A stretch of 64,000 nt of DNA from Burkholderia latens. GTDB lineage: Bacteria > Pseudomonadota > Gammaproteobacteria > Burkholderiales > Burkholderiaceae. A model generated the notes under the pieces. It made no database searches. It was not told the origin of the DNA and worked only from the letters and a program-made list of their open reading frames with translations. Location: positions 124,001 to 188,000 of the forward strand of contig NZ_CABVPL010000004.1 of NCBI RefSeq assembly GCF_902499045.1, read 5' to 3'. Made by a program: the position numbers and the translations under genes. Below are positions 24,482 to 32,588 of the stretch, in pieces (position 1 is the first letter of the stretch; each line of letters begins with the position of its first letter).

Positions 24482-25525
24482 ATGGAGACGATGGCTGAAG
24501 CGATCCTCATCGGCGTGAACCTCGACGGCGTGCTCGAACACGACGGCCTGCCGCTGCCCACGCCCGCCGAGCGGTTCCGGATGATCGCTGCCGCCGGCGT
24601 GTTCGACTACGTCGAGAAGAACCCGGTGCGCGGCGAGGACCTGTCGCCGTACTTCGCGCTCGTCGACCGGCACGCGCTGCCGATCCGCGTGATCGGCGGC
24701 ATCTGGTGCGCCGGCCGCGACGAAGCGCACGTCGCGGAGATCGTCGACGCCGGCGCGCGGTTCGGCAGCACGGTGCTCAATTGCCAGCTGTATGCGCACC
24801 ATGCGGACGGCCATCCGCTGTCGGACCGCGAAGTCGCCGATTTCTACCTGCGCGCATACGAACGCGGCGAGCCGGTCGGCTGCCTGCCGAGCCTCGAAGT
24901 GCACGTCGACATGTGGAGCGAGGATTTCATGAGGATCGCGCGCGTCGCGCAATGCGTCGAGCAAACAGGCGTGCCGTTCCGGATCACGCTGGACCATTCG
25001 CACCTGCTGTTCAAGATCGGCAATCGCCCCGAACTCGATGCGTCGGGCCTGCGCGGGCCGGTCGACAGCGTGCGGCAGCTGCTCGACCCGGCCTCGCCGT
25101 CGGCCGTCTACGCCGACTGGATCGCACGCGGCTGGGTCCGGCACGCGCATGCGCGCAGCGTGATTCCGAACAATCCGGAGAACCGCTGGATGCGCCGCGC
25201 GGACGGACGGCCCGGCCGCGGGATCCAGTACCCGTTCGTCGAACCGGTACCGGGCGCGTATCACGGCGAATGGCGCGCGGCGCCGCTCGACACGTGGAAG
25301 ACGGCGCTGCGGCACCTGCTGCAGTGGCAGGTTCACGCGCGGGCGACACGGCTCGAACAGATCAGCTGCGAGTTCATCCCGTTTCCCGACTACGGTGGCG
25401 GCGCGCGCTATTCGATCTTCGACAACAACGTCGCGTGCGCGCAATGGCTGCGCGACACGTGGCGCGCACTCGCGGCGCAACCGGCGGATGCGCCGGCCGA
25501 TCCCACAGCGCGCGAGCTCACGTAA
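24482..25525 (+). CDS. TIM-barrel protein, xylose-isomerase-like, unknown reaction
   Basis: A 347-residue protein of the xylose-isomerase-like TIM-barrel class. Barrel features include GVNLDGVL, FDYVEKNP, PSLEVHVDMWSEDFMRI, FRITLDHSHLLFKIG (acid and histidine as in metal sites) and LEQISCEFIPFPDYGGG near the end. Start 24482 has AGGA close by; ATG 24491 is an alternative. It leads the rightward operon with an IolI-like protein and inositol dehydrogenase, so an isomerase, epimerase or hydrolase acting on a keto-inositol derivative is likely. I do not recognise a characterised homologue. Confidence 0.75.
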   Translation: METMAEAILIGVNLDGVLEHDGLPLPTPAERFRMIAAAGVFDYVEKNPVRGEDLSPYFALVDRHALPIRVIGGIWCAGRDEAHVAEIVDAGARFGSTVLNCQLYAHHADGHPLSDREVADFYLRAYERGEPVGCLPSLEVHVDMWSEDFMRIARVAQCVEQTGVPFRITLDHSHLLFKIGNRPELDASGLRGPVDSVRQLLDPASPSAVYADWIARGWVRHAHARSVIPNNPENRWMRRADGRPGRGIQYPFVEPVPGAYHGEWRAAPLDTWKTALRHLLQWQVHARATRLEQISCEFIPFPDYGGGARYSIFDNNVACAQWLRDTWRALAAQPADAPADPTARELT

Positions 25526-25561
25526 TCCTGCCTAGCCCCACTCGACACCGAGGAAAGAACG

Positions 25562-26392
25562 ATGACGCAACCCGCCTTTCATTTTTCGCTGAACCGGATG
25601 AGCGCGCCGCGCCTGCCGTTCGACCGCTATGTCGCGCTGTGCCGCCGGCTCGGCATCGACTCGATCGAGATCCGCAACGATCTCGACGGCGTCGAGATCA
25701 CCGACGGCACGCCGGCTTCGGCCGTGCGCGCGACGGCCGAAGCCGGCGGCGTGACGATCCTGACGATCAATGCGCTGCAGCGCTTCGAGCAATGGAATGC
25801 CGAGCGCGCGGACGAAGCGACGGTGCTCGCCGACTACGCCGCGCAATGCGGCGCGCGCGCGCTGGTGCTGTGCCCGACCAACAGCCACGGCGACACGCGC
25901 GACGCCGACGCACGCCATGCCGATCTCGTGAACGCACTGAAGGCGCTCGGGCCGATCCTCGCTGCGCGCGGCCTGCTCGGCTTCATCGAGCCGCTCGGCT
26001 TCGAGGAGTGCGCGCTGCGCCGCAAGTCGGACGCGGTGAAGGGCATCCATGCAGCGGCCGGCGAACGGGTATTCCGGCTCGTGCACGATACGTTCCACCA
26101 TCACCTGTCCGATGAGGACATCTTCTTCCCGAACCTGACGGGCCTCGTGCACATCTCGGGCGTCGACGAAAGCGATCTGCCGGTCGACCGGATGCGCGAC
26201 AGCCATCGCGTGCTGGTCGGCGGCGCCGACCGGCTCGGCAATATCCGGCAACTGCGCGAGTTGCTCGCGCGCGGATATCACGGCGCATTTTCGTTCGAGC
26301 CATTCGCGACCGAAATCGCGGAAGCGGACGACATCGAAGACCGGCTGCGCGCCAGCATCGAATATATCCGCGAGGAGCTGGCCGCTCGCTGA
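25562..26392 (+). CDS. IolI/IolE-like inosose isomerase, TIM barrel
   Basis: Sugar-phosphate isomerase/epimerase-fold protein (276 residues, the length of B. subtilis IolI). IolI-like points are IEIRNDLDGVEI near residues 36-47, LTINALQRFEQW, GFIEPLGFEECALRR (metal glutamate), LVHDTFHHHL (aspartate and histidines), and GAFSFEPF. Likely converts a 2-keto-inositol (inosose) to an isomer for further breakdown. It is 36 bases behind the preceding TIM-barrel gene and 80 before iolG. A GAGGAAAGAACG precedes the ATG. Confidence 0.8.
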   Translation: MTQPAFHFSLNRMSAPRLPFDRYVALCRRLGIDSIEIRNDLDGVEITDGTPASAVRATAEAGGVTILTINALQRFEQWNAERADEATVLADYAAQCGARALVLCPTNSHGDTRDADARHADLVNALKALGPILAARGLLGFIEPLGFEECALRRKSDAVKGIHAAAGERVFRLVHDTFHHHLSDEDIFFPNLTGLVHISGVDESDLPVDRMRDSHRVLVGGADRLGNIRQLRELLARGYHGAFSFEPFATEIAEADDIEDRLRASIEYIREELAAR

Positions 26393-26472
26393 GCGTCGCG
26401 ACGGCATGGATCGGCGGCGCGGCCGGTGCGTGCCGCGCGCTCGCGACACGACGGAATCAACAGGAGAACGGC

Positions 26473-27459
26473 ATGATCGAATTCGCTTTGTTCGGTGCGG
26501 GAAGAATCGGGAAGATTCACGCGGCGAATCTCGCGCGCCACCCCGGCGCGAAACTCAAGTACGTGATCGACCGCCATGCGCCGTCGGCCGACGCCCTCGC
26601 GCTTGCGCACGGCGCGCAGGTCGCCGATGCCGAACGCGCGCTCGGCGACGCGGCCGTCGACGCGGTCGTGATCGCGTCGAACACCGATACGCACGCAGAC
26701 CTGATCGTCGCGGCGGCAAACGCGGGCAAGGCGGTGTTCTGCGAGAAGCCGGTCGATCTGACCGTCGCGCGCTCGCGCGAATGTGCGGAGGTCGTGCGCC
26801 GCCGCGGCGTGACCTGCATGATCGGCTTCCAGCGTCGCTTCGATCCGACCTTCGCCGCACTGAAGGCGCGCGTCGAGCGCGGCGACATCGGCGCGCCGGA
26901 AATGCTGATCGTCACGAGCCGCGACCCGGGCGCGCCGCCCGTCGACTACATCCGCAGCTCGGGCGGCATCTTCAAGGACATGCTGATCCACGACTTCGAC
27001 GTGTTCCGCTGGATCCTGGGCGACGAAGCCCAAACGCTGCATGCGACCGGCAGCTGCCTGACCGATCCGGCCGTGCGCGACGCCGGCGACATCGATTCGA
27101 CCGCGGACACGATCCGCACGCGGCGCGGGTTGCTGTGCCAGATAAACACGTCGCGCCGCGCGGCGTACGGCTACGACCAGCGCTTCGAGCTGCTCGGCAA
27201 CAACGGGATGCTGCAGGCCGGCAACGTGCGGCCGACCGAGGTCACCGCATGGTCGGCGAACGGCATCGCGACCGACGTGCCGGAGCCGTTCTTCCTCGAG
27301 CGCTACCGGCACGCGTACGCGGCCGAGATCGCGCACTTCGTCGATGCGCTGCGCGACGGCACGGCACTCAGGACCACGATCGACGACGGGCTCGCCGCGC
27401 TCGAGCTGGCCGAGGCCGCGATGACATCGTGGCGCACGGGGCGCGTGGTCGAGCTGTAA
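26473..27459 (+). CDS. iolG: Inositol 2-dehydrogenase-like Gfo/Idh/MocA oxidoreductase
   Basis: NAD-dependent cyclitol dehydrogenase (328 residues). Rossmann motif ALFGAGRIGKIHAANLA at 5-21, the EKPVDLTV lysine motif near 92-99, GFQRRFDP and the catalytic DMLIHDFDVFRW (Asp and His) agree with IolG and MocA. MocA is the dehydrogenase of rhizopine catabolism, so this fits a unit in which the MocDEF-like oxygenase removes a methyl group and IolG/MocA oxidises the ring. The GGAGAACGGC binding site gives a firm start. A pathway to a deoxy-gluconate (iolBCDE) is not in this window. Confidence 0.87.
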   Translation: MIEFALFGAGRIGKIHAANLARHPGAKLKYVIDRHAPSADALALAHGAQVADAERALGDAAVDAVVIASNTDTHADLIVAAANAGKAVFCEKPVDLTVARSRECAEVVRRRGVTCMIGFQRRFDPTFAALKARVERGDIGAPEMLIVTSRDPGAPPVDYIRSSGGIFKDMLIHDFDVFRWILGDEAQTLHATGSCLTDPAVRDAGDIDSTADTIRTRRGLLCQINTSRRAAYGYDQRFELLGNNGMLQAGNVRPTEVTAWSANGIATDVPEPFFLERYRHAYAAEIAHFVDALRDGTALRTTIDDGLAALELAEAAMTSWRTGRVVEL

Positions 27460-27619
27460 TGGACGCGGCGGCGGCCGGCGGCGACACGTCACTGTGGCCT
27501 TGTGGCACTGTCGGCGCGAACCCGATACACAGGATCCGGCGGGTGGTTGGGGCGGCTCGCCGGATGGCTTGCTGGAGAACGCGCGGCGGAGCCGTGAAAG
27601 AAACCGTGCCATTACGCAG

Positions 27620-27687
27620 CGATCGTCCATTCGAACTCCGGTTCCGCACAACGCTCGGCAGTTGGCTGCTAGCGGCCCAGGGGAGCT
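27620..27687 (+). repeat. Dispersed degenerate repeat, copy C
   Basis: Third copy. The core CGATCG ... TTCGAACT ... TTCCGCACAACGC matches copy B at about 28 of 35 positions and is followed by the shared CAGGGGAG. It lies 160 bases beyond the iolG stop, at the edge of the remnant patch. Confidence 0.6.
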
Positions 27688-27921
27688 GCTACTGATCTTG
27701 GTGACGCTGGGCGCTGTGACAATTTAAATTCGCTGCGTCTTATATGAGCAGCAGTTCGGCCCACGCACGCGAGGAGCGAGTGCATCCGACGTTGCAGGAT
27801 GGGCGGCTAAAGGCGATTGTGAGGGATCAGCACGGTGTTCGACGCCAATGCTTACGAGCTCTGCGTCATCGCCGTCTACATGGGGTACTTCGCGAAGCTG
27901 CTGAGAATTGACTTCAACACC

Positions 27922-28074
27922 AATCGAGCCGAAGCTTTTGATGTTATGTCGATTGGGTTGCGCGACCGGAACGGAACGTAGCTTCCGACATTCGAGCCGG
28001 GAGCACATCTACAGATAGCGATTCCCTCTGTCGACGGGCATGGTTGGCATATCCGTCACTATTCGTTAAGCAAC
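27922..28074 (+). pseudogene. VanB-type (dioxygenase reductase) fragment
   Basis: In one frame the plus strand reads AEAFDVMSIGLRDRNG, a TAG stop (27979-27981), then LPTFEPGAHLQIAIPSVDG and RHYSLSN. The second part is the FAD-binding start of class IA oxygenase reductases such as vanillate demethylase reductase. Everything after RHYSLSN is lost. It is not part of an intact gene. Confidence 0.6.
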
Positions 28075-28154
28075 ATGACCCTGAACCAGAATTTGGTCCC
28101 GGCTGGACGCGGAGATTTCCGACTCGTGAGGCTGGCGCAATTTCCGTCCCAGTC

Positions 28155-28370
28155 TTAGCTGGAAAATTCCGGCTCTTCGGGGCGGGCCGAACCGGCCCGA
28201 TCGGCGCACTGGCGGGCGAATTCCGCCGGTGTCATCCACTGCGGCGCGGAGTGAGGGCGCGCCTCGTTATAGTACTCGCGCCAGACTTCAATTTTGCGTC
28301 TGGCGTCCTCGAGCGACAAGAACCAGTGTGCGTTGAGGCATTCCTCCCGAAAACGTCCGTTGAAGGTCAT
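28155..28370 (-). pseudogene. IS3-family transposase (OrfB) C-terminal fragment
   Basis: The 71-codon minus-strand frame reads FNGRFREECLNAHWFLSLEDARRKIEVWREYYNEARPHSA and TPAEFARQ, the end of the integrase catalytic domain of IS3-group OrfB, including its final glutamate region. The DDE aspartates and the OrfA partner are absent and no terminal inverted repeats were found, so only a decayed end of the element remains. Confidence 0.82.
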
Positions 28371-28519
28371 GTGGCGTCTCCCATGATTTCATGGGTTGTC
28401 GCCACCCAGATGCCACGAGCCGACCAGGAACCGCCAGCACGACGCGAGAAGAGTGGCAGACTACGAAGACAGGCGCCCGCCTGCCGGCATGGTGTCGCAC
28501 CGGACGGACCGCGGCTTCT

Positions 28520-29506
28520 TCAGAAGCCGAAAAGACGCTGCGGATTGTCGACGAGTATCAGCTTGCGGGTGGATGCATCGGGAACCCATTCGGCCAGCCT
28601 GTTCAGTCCGCCCCCATCATCGATGTCGCGCGGCGGCGCGACATCCGTCGGCTTGCGGCCGGCCACGGGTGCGCTGCCCGGATGAGGCCAGTCGCTGCCC
28701 CACAGTATGCGCTCGGGATTGGCCGCCACGAGTGCCCGGGCAAACGGCGCGATGTTGCGGTAATCGGGAAGGTCGTCGGACGAGTAGTAGGGCCCGGAGA
28801 TCTTGACGTATATCCGGCCCGAACGCAGCAGGTCCAGCACCATTGGGAATCCCGGCTGGTCCAGCGAAGCGGACGCGTCAAGGCCGGCGAAGTGGTCGAG
28901 GACGAGTGGCACGGGCAGATCCGCGAGCTGCGTCTTCAGCGCATTGAGGACGGGCAGGCGTGCATACGTTTGCAGGTGCCAGCGCAGGCCACTGATCTGG
29001 CGCGAGGTCGCCGCGAAGCGCCGCACTGCTTCGGCGGGATCGACGTCGGCTGTGAGCCCGAGAAACACACGGACCGCGCGTATCCCGCCGGTGTCTAAGC
29101 GTTCGATCTCCTCACGAGAGGTGCTGCCGTTGATCAGTGCAACGCCGCGTGCGCGATCCATGCCCAACTGGGCGATTGCGTCCACCGTCACGCGGTTGTC
29201 GGTGCCATACGGCGATGGCGTGACGATCACCGCGCGCCCGATACCAAGCGCCGAATGCAGCCTGCGCAGATCGGAGGCCGTCGCGGGCGGCGCGCTGTAG
29301 GTTCGCTTTGCGGCATAGGAAAAGCGCGCCGGGTCGAATACGTGGCAGTGCGCGTCGCATGCGTGTGCGGGCACGGCAAAGTCAAGCTTCGTTCGGACGG
29401 TGGGCGCGCCGGTCCCGGTCGCCCGCGCAACACTTCCCGTTGCGGCCAGAGCAAGGGATGCACCGAGCTTGAGGATGTCACGGCGGGACAAGGAGGGGTT
29501 TGTCAT
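28520..29506 (-). CDS. Tat-exported amidohydrolase, galactarolactone-isomerase/PDC-hydrolase-like
   Basis: COG3618-type TIM-barrel amidohydrolase (328 residues). The N-terminus TNPSLSRRDILKLGASLALAATGSVARA is a twin-arginine signal, so the enzyme should act in the periplasm. The metal-site start is changed to CDAHCHVFDP; later PLVLDHFAG and ILWGSDWPHPG are typical of the group that contains 2-pyrone-4,6-dicarboxylate lactonase and galactarolactone isomerase. It is the last gene of the leftward unit with talarate/galactarate dehydratase and transporter, so a lactone of an aldaric acid is the likely substrate. Start chosen for the signal peptide; the ribosome binding site is weak. Confidence 0.8.
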   Translation of the reverse strand: MTNPSLSRRDILKLGASLALAATGSVARATGTGAPTVRTKLDFAVPAHACDAHCHVFDPARFSYAAKRTYSAPPATASDLRRLHSALGIGRAVIVTPSPYGTDNRVTVDAIAQLGMDRARGVALINGSTSREEIERLDTGGIRAVRVFLGLTADVDPAEAVRRFAATSRQISGLRWHLQTYARLPVLNALKTQLADLPVPLVLDHFAGLDASASLDQPGFPMVLDLLRSGRIYVKISGPYYSSDDLPDYRNIAPFARALVAANPERILWGSDWPHPGSAPVAGRKPTDVAPPRDIDDGGGLNRLAEWVPDASTRKLILVDNPQRLFGF

Positions 29507-29728
29507 GGGACAGTTGCGGCTGCGTTGCATGAATGGGTCAATCCCGCGGACGGACCTGCCGACGTGCCAAGAAGGACGCCAGGCAGAAAGCCACGGAGCG
29601 GCGCACGGATAGGGGGCCGGAAGCGGATCATGCATGCGGCAGGCGTCCTTTCGCAGCAGTTTGCGAAAGGACGGGGTCTAACCGGCCGCCAGCCGGTACC
29701 GGTGCGGATGCCGATGCGGAAGGCTGCA

Positions 29729-30916
29729 TCAGGCGGCGCGGAATTCCTCGCTGGCGACTGTCCACGCGAGGGCCTGTTCGCTGAGGCTGAAGCCGAGGCC
29801 CGGGCGGTTCGGTACATACATCCGGCCACCCCGCAGTTCCAACCGTTCGTTGAACAGCGGCTCCAGCCACTCGAAGTGCTCGAGCCACGGCTCGTTCTCG
29901 AACGCGGCGGCCAGATGCAGATGGATCTCCATCGCGAAGTGGGGCGCGAGTCTTAGGCCCTTCAGGCTCGCGAACTGCATGATCTGCAGGAACGGCGTGA
30001 TGCCACCGACGCGTGGCGCGTCCGGCTGGACGAAGTCCGCGCCGCGCGCCTCGATCAGTTGCGCGTGTTCACCGAAGCTCGTGAGCATTTCGCCCGTGGC
30101 GATCGCCGTGTCGAGCGACACGGCCAGCGCGGCATGCCCCTCGAAATCGTACGCATCTAGCGGCTCCTCGATCCATGTGAGCTCGAGTTCTTCGAGCCCG
30201 CGGCAGGCGCGCTGCGCCTTCAGGCGATCCCACTGCTGGTTCGCGTCGACCATCAGTGGGAAATCTGGGCCCAGCAGTTCACGCACGGCCGAAACACGCC
30301 GGAAGTCTTCGTGCAGGTCTGGCTGGCCGACTTTCAGCTTGATGCCGCCGATGCCGCTTTCTCGGGACCGTTTTACGTTTTCCAGTATCTGCTCAAGCGG
30401 CGTGGACAGGTAGCCGCCCGAGGTGTTGTAGCACTGCACCGAGTCTCGATGCGCCCCAAGGAGCTTCGCGAGCGGCAGGTTCGCGCGTTTGGCCTTCATA
30501 TCCCACAGCGCGATGTCAAACGGAGCGATGGCCTGCGTGGTCAGGCCGCTGCGGCCCATCGATGCGCCTGCCCACAGCAGCTTGTTGAAGATTTTTGCAA
30601 TGTCATTCGGATCCTCACCTATTAGCGCGGGTGCCAGTTCCTTCGCATGGGCGAACATGCCGTGGCCGCCAGCTCGTTTCGAGTAGCCGAAACCGATGCC
30701 CGAGTGTCCCTGCTCGCTGCGCATCTCCGCGAAGATGAAGGCGATTTCCGTGAGCGGCTTTTGCCGGCCTGTGAGTACCTTTGCGTCGCTGATGGGCGCC
30801 TCGAGCGGCAAGAAAGTCAGCGACACCTTGACCGACGAAATGCGGTCGGTCGTCGCTTCGCCGGGTTGCAGCGCCGCGAGCGCCTGGGAGTTGAATGTTT
30901 GTGTTTGCGTGGACAT
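29729..30916 (-). CDS. L-talarate/galactarate dehydratase, enolase superfamily
   Basis: Mandelate-racemase-subgroup dehydratase (395 residues). It resembles L-talarate/galactarate dehydratase along its length: RISSVKVSLTFLPLE, GFGYSKRAGGHGMFAHAKELAP, the KxK base in GIKLKVGQP, metal ligands in MVDANQQW, IEEPL and TGEML, and the histidine base in PHFAMEIHLH. It makes 5-keto-4-deoxy-D-glucarate from galactarate or talarate. It is 22 bases downstream of an aldarate-type MFS transporter. The 5' leader to about residue 25 is poorly conserved. Confidence 0.86.
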   Translation of the reverse strand: MSTQTQTFNSQALAALQPGEATTDRISSVKVSLTFLPLEAPISDAKVLTGRQKPLTEIAFIFAEMRSEQGHSGIGFGYSKRAGGHGMFAHAKELAPALIGEDPNDIAKIFNKLLWAGASMGRSGLTTQAIAPFDIALWDMKAKRANLPLAKLLGAHRDSVQCYNTSGGYLSTPLEQILENVKRSRESGIGGIKLKVGQPDLHEDFRRVSAVRELLGPDFPLMVDANQQWDRLKAQRACRGLEELELTWIEEPLDAYDFEGHAALAVSLDTAIATGEMLTSFGEHAQLIEARGADFVQPDAPRVGGITPFLQIMQFASLKGLRLAPHFAMEIHLHLAAAFENEPWLEHFEWLEPLFNERLELRGGRMYVPNRPGLGFSLSEQALAWTVASEEFRAA

Positions 30917-30938
30917 CCTCGAATCTCCGGGCAGAAAT

Positions 30939-32315
30939 TTAGCGGCTCAGTTCGTCAAGACTGAGACGGTGAATCGTGGGTACGATGAAGAGGTACGCGA
31001 ATGCTGCGATCAGGCCGTGTGCACCCACATACAGCAGGGCGGAGTTAAATGAGCCGCTCGCATGCAGCAGGTAGCCGATGATTACGGGCGTCACGATGCC
31101 GGCGACGTTGCCAAGCGCATTGAATACGGCGCCCGTCACGCCGACCATTTCGCGCGGCGCGGTGTCGGCCACGACGCTGAAACCGAGGTTGCCAAAACCC
31201 TTGCCAAAGAACGCGAGGCTCATGACGGCCACCACAATCCACGGCGTGTCGATGTAGTTGCACAAGATCATCGAGGAACTGAGCAGCACGCCCGTCACGA
31301 TGGGGGTCTTGCGTGCTACGGTGAGTGAGCCGCTGCGCCGCAGCAGTGCGTCCGAGGCGAAGCCAGAGGCGATCGCGCCGATCAGGCCGCATAGCGCGGG
31401 AATCGACGATACGAACCCGGCCTGCAGGATGTCGAAGCCGCGCTGCTTGACGAGGTAGATAGGGAACCACGTCACGTAGAACCAGGTAATCGCGGAGACG
31501 CAGTACTGGCCAAGGAACATCCCGAGCAGCATGCGGCTGCGAAACAGCAGGCCGATTTCAGCTATCTGCGAACGTTGCGCCTCGCCCGTGCGCGCACGGC
31601 TGCGGCTGCGCAGATCCACCAGGCCACCACCGTCGCGGATATACGAAAGCTCGGTTTCCGTCAGGCGCGGGTGGTCAGTCGGCAGGAAATAGTAACGGGA
31701 CCACAGCGCTGCGATGACAAAGCCCACGCAGCCCATCGCGATGAACACGTACTGCCATCCGAGGGCGTAACACACCCAACCCATGAAGGGCGTGAATACG
31801 GCCAGCGAGAAGTACTGCGCGCTGTTGAAGATGGCCCCAGCGATGCCGCGCTCCGAAGATGGGAACCACGAGGCGATGACCCGCGTCGAGGCCGGTCCGA
31901 CGGGCGACTCTGCCACGCCGAGCAGGAAGCGCAATGCCAGCAGCAACGGGAAGATCACACCGACGAATTCGACCAGTCCCATGCAAACGGTGAAGGCTGA
32001 CCAGATCGCGACGGCCCAGAACATCGACTTCTTCGAGCCGATCCGGTCAGCGAGCCACCCGGACGGGATCATGAACAGCACATAGGCCCAGCTGAATGCC
32101 GAAAACAGGTATCCGATCTCGATGGTTGTAATGCGGAGTTCACGGCCCATATCCGTGCCAGCGACTGAAAGTGCTGCCCGGTCCCCGCTGCTCAGCGCGA
32201 GCACGATCGTGATCAGCGCCAGCATACCGAAGCGCCACCGGCCGCGGGCCGCGCCAGCGGCGTCTACGCCTGAGATGTCGGCCGCAGGCGGCCAGGTTCT
32301 TTCGTTACCGCTCAT
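30939..32315 (-). CDS. Aldarate-type MFS transporter (GudP/GarP-like)
   Basis: Twelve-helix proton symporter (458 residues) of the glucarate/galactarate branch. Helix 1 motif LALSSGDRAALSVAG, IPSGWLADRIGSKKSM in loop 2-3, and FLLGVAESPVGPASTRVIASWFP are ACS hallmarks, and the FGNLGFSVVADTAPREMVGVTGA segment resembles glucarate transporters. It is the first gene of the leftward unit and divergent from a LacI regulator with tandem operators in between, so it is probably induced by the aldarate it carries. Confidence 0.87.
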   Translation of the reverse strand: MSGNERTWPPAADISGVDAAGAARGRWRFGMLALITIVLALSSGDRAALSVAGTDMGRELRITTIEIGYLFSAFSWAYVLFMIPSGWLADRIGSKKSMFWAVAIWSAFTVCMGLVEFVGVIFPLLLALRFLLGVAESPVGPASTRVIASWFPSSERGIAGAIFNSAQYFSLAVFTPFMGWVCYALGWQYVFIAMGCVGFVIAALWSRYYFLPTDHPRLTETELSYIRDGGGLVDLRSRSRARTGEAQRSQIAEIGLLFRSRMLLGMFLGQYCVSAITWFYVTWFPIYLVKQRGFDILQAGFVSSIPALCGLIGAIASGFASDALLRRSGSLTVARKTPIVTGVLLSSSMILCNYIDTPWIVVAVMSLAFFGKGFGNLGFSVVADTAPREMVGVTGAVFNALGNVAGIVTPVIIGYLLHASGSFNSALLYVGAHGLIAAFAYLFIVPTIHRLSLDELSR

Positions 32316-32435
32316 AGAACGTCTCCATGATTATTTTCAAATGCCTTGCCGTTCGGCGGATCGGCTCCGCGGCGTGGCGCGCACCGATCTGCCCCGCAGC
32401 TTGCATGCCGCCAGCGCTTCGCTGCCGAGGCCCGA

Positions 32436-32465
32436 TGACAACGCTTTCATATGACAGCGTTTACA
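32436..32465 (+). promoter_or_regulatory. Tandem LacI-type operators
   Basis: Two related 14-base sites, TGACAACGCTTTCA (32436-32449) and TGACAGCGTTTACA (32452-32465), agree at 11 positions and are near-palindromic around CG. They lie in the divergent promoter of transporter and LacI gene. Because the second covers an ATG at 32451, that codon is unlikely to be the start. Confidence 0.6.
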
Positions 32466-32588
32466 CAGCGTAGAAATGCGGTAATCTCAAGTCAACGACA
32501 GATCCGTGCTCAACGGCGCGATTCTGGCGACCAGACCCAGATGATGGAAATCCGGCGCGATGCCGGGAAGATACGACGACCCAACCTG

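Larger units (their letters stand above)
27460..28519. other. Boundary scar between moc-like cluster and sugar-acid region
   Basis: No intact gene occurs in about 1.06 kb. In order it holds dispersed repeat copy C, a fragment of a VanB-type reductase with an in-frame stop, and the end of an IS3-family transposase. The remaining ~150 bases before the amidohydrolase gene (28371-28519) have no recognised content. This is an old site of insertion and deletion. Confidence 0.6.

Noticed and set aside
28155-28370. Active IS3 element
   Set aside because: Only the last 71 codons of OrfB remain; OrfA, DDE aspartates and terminal repeats are missing.
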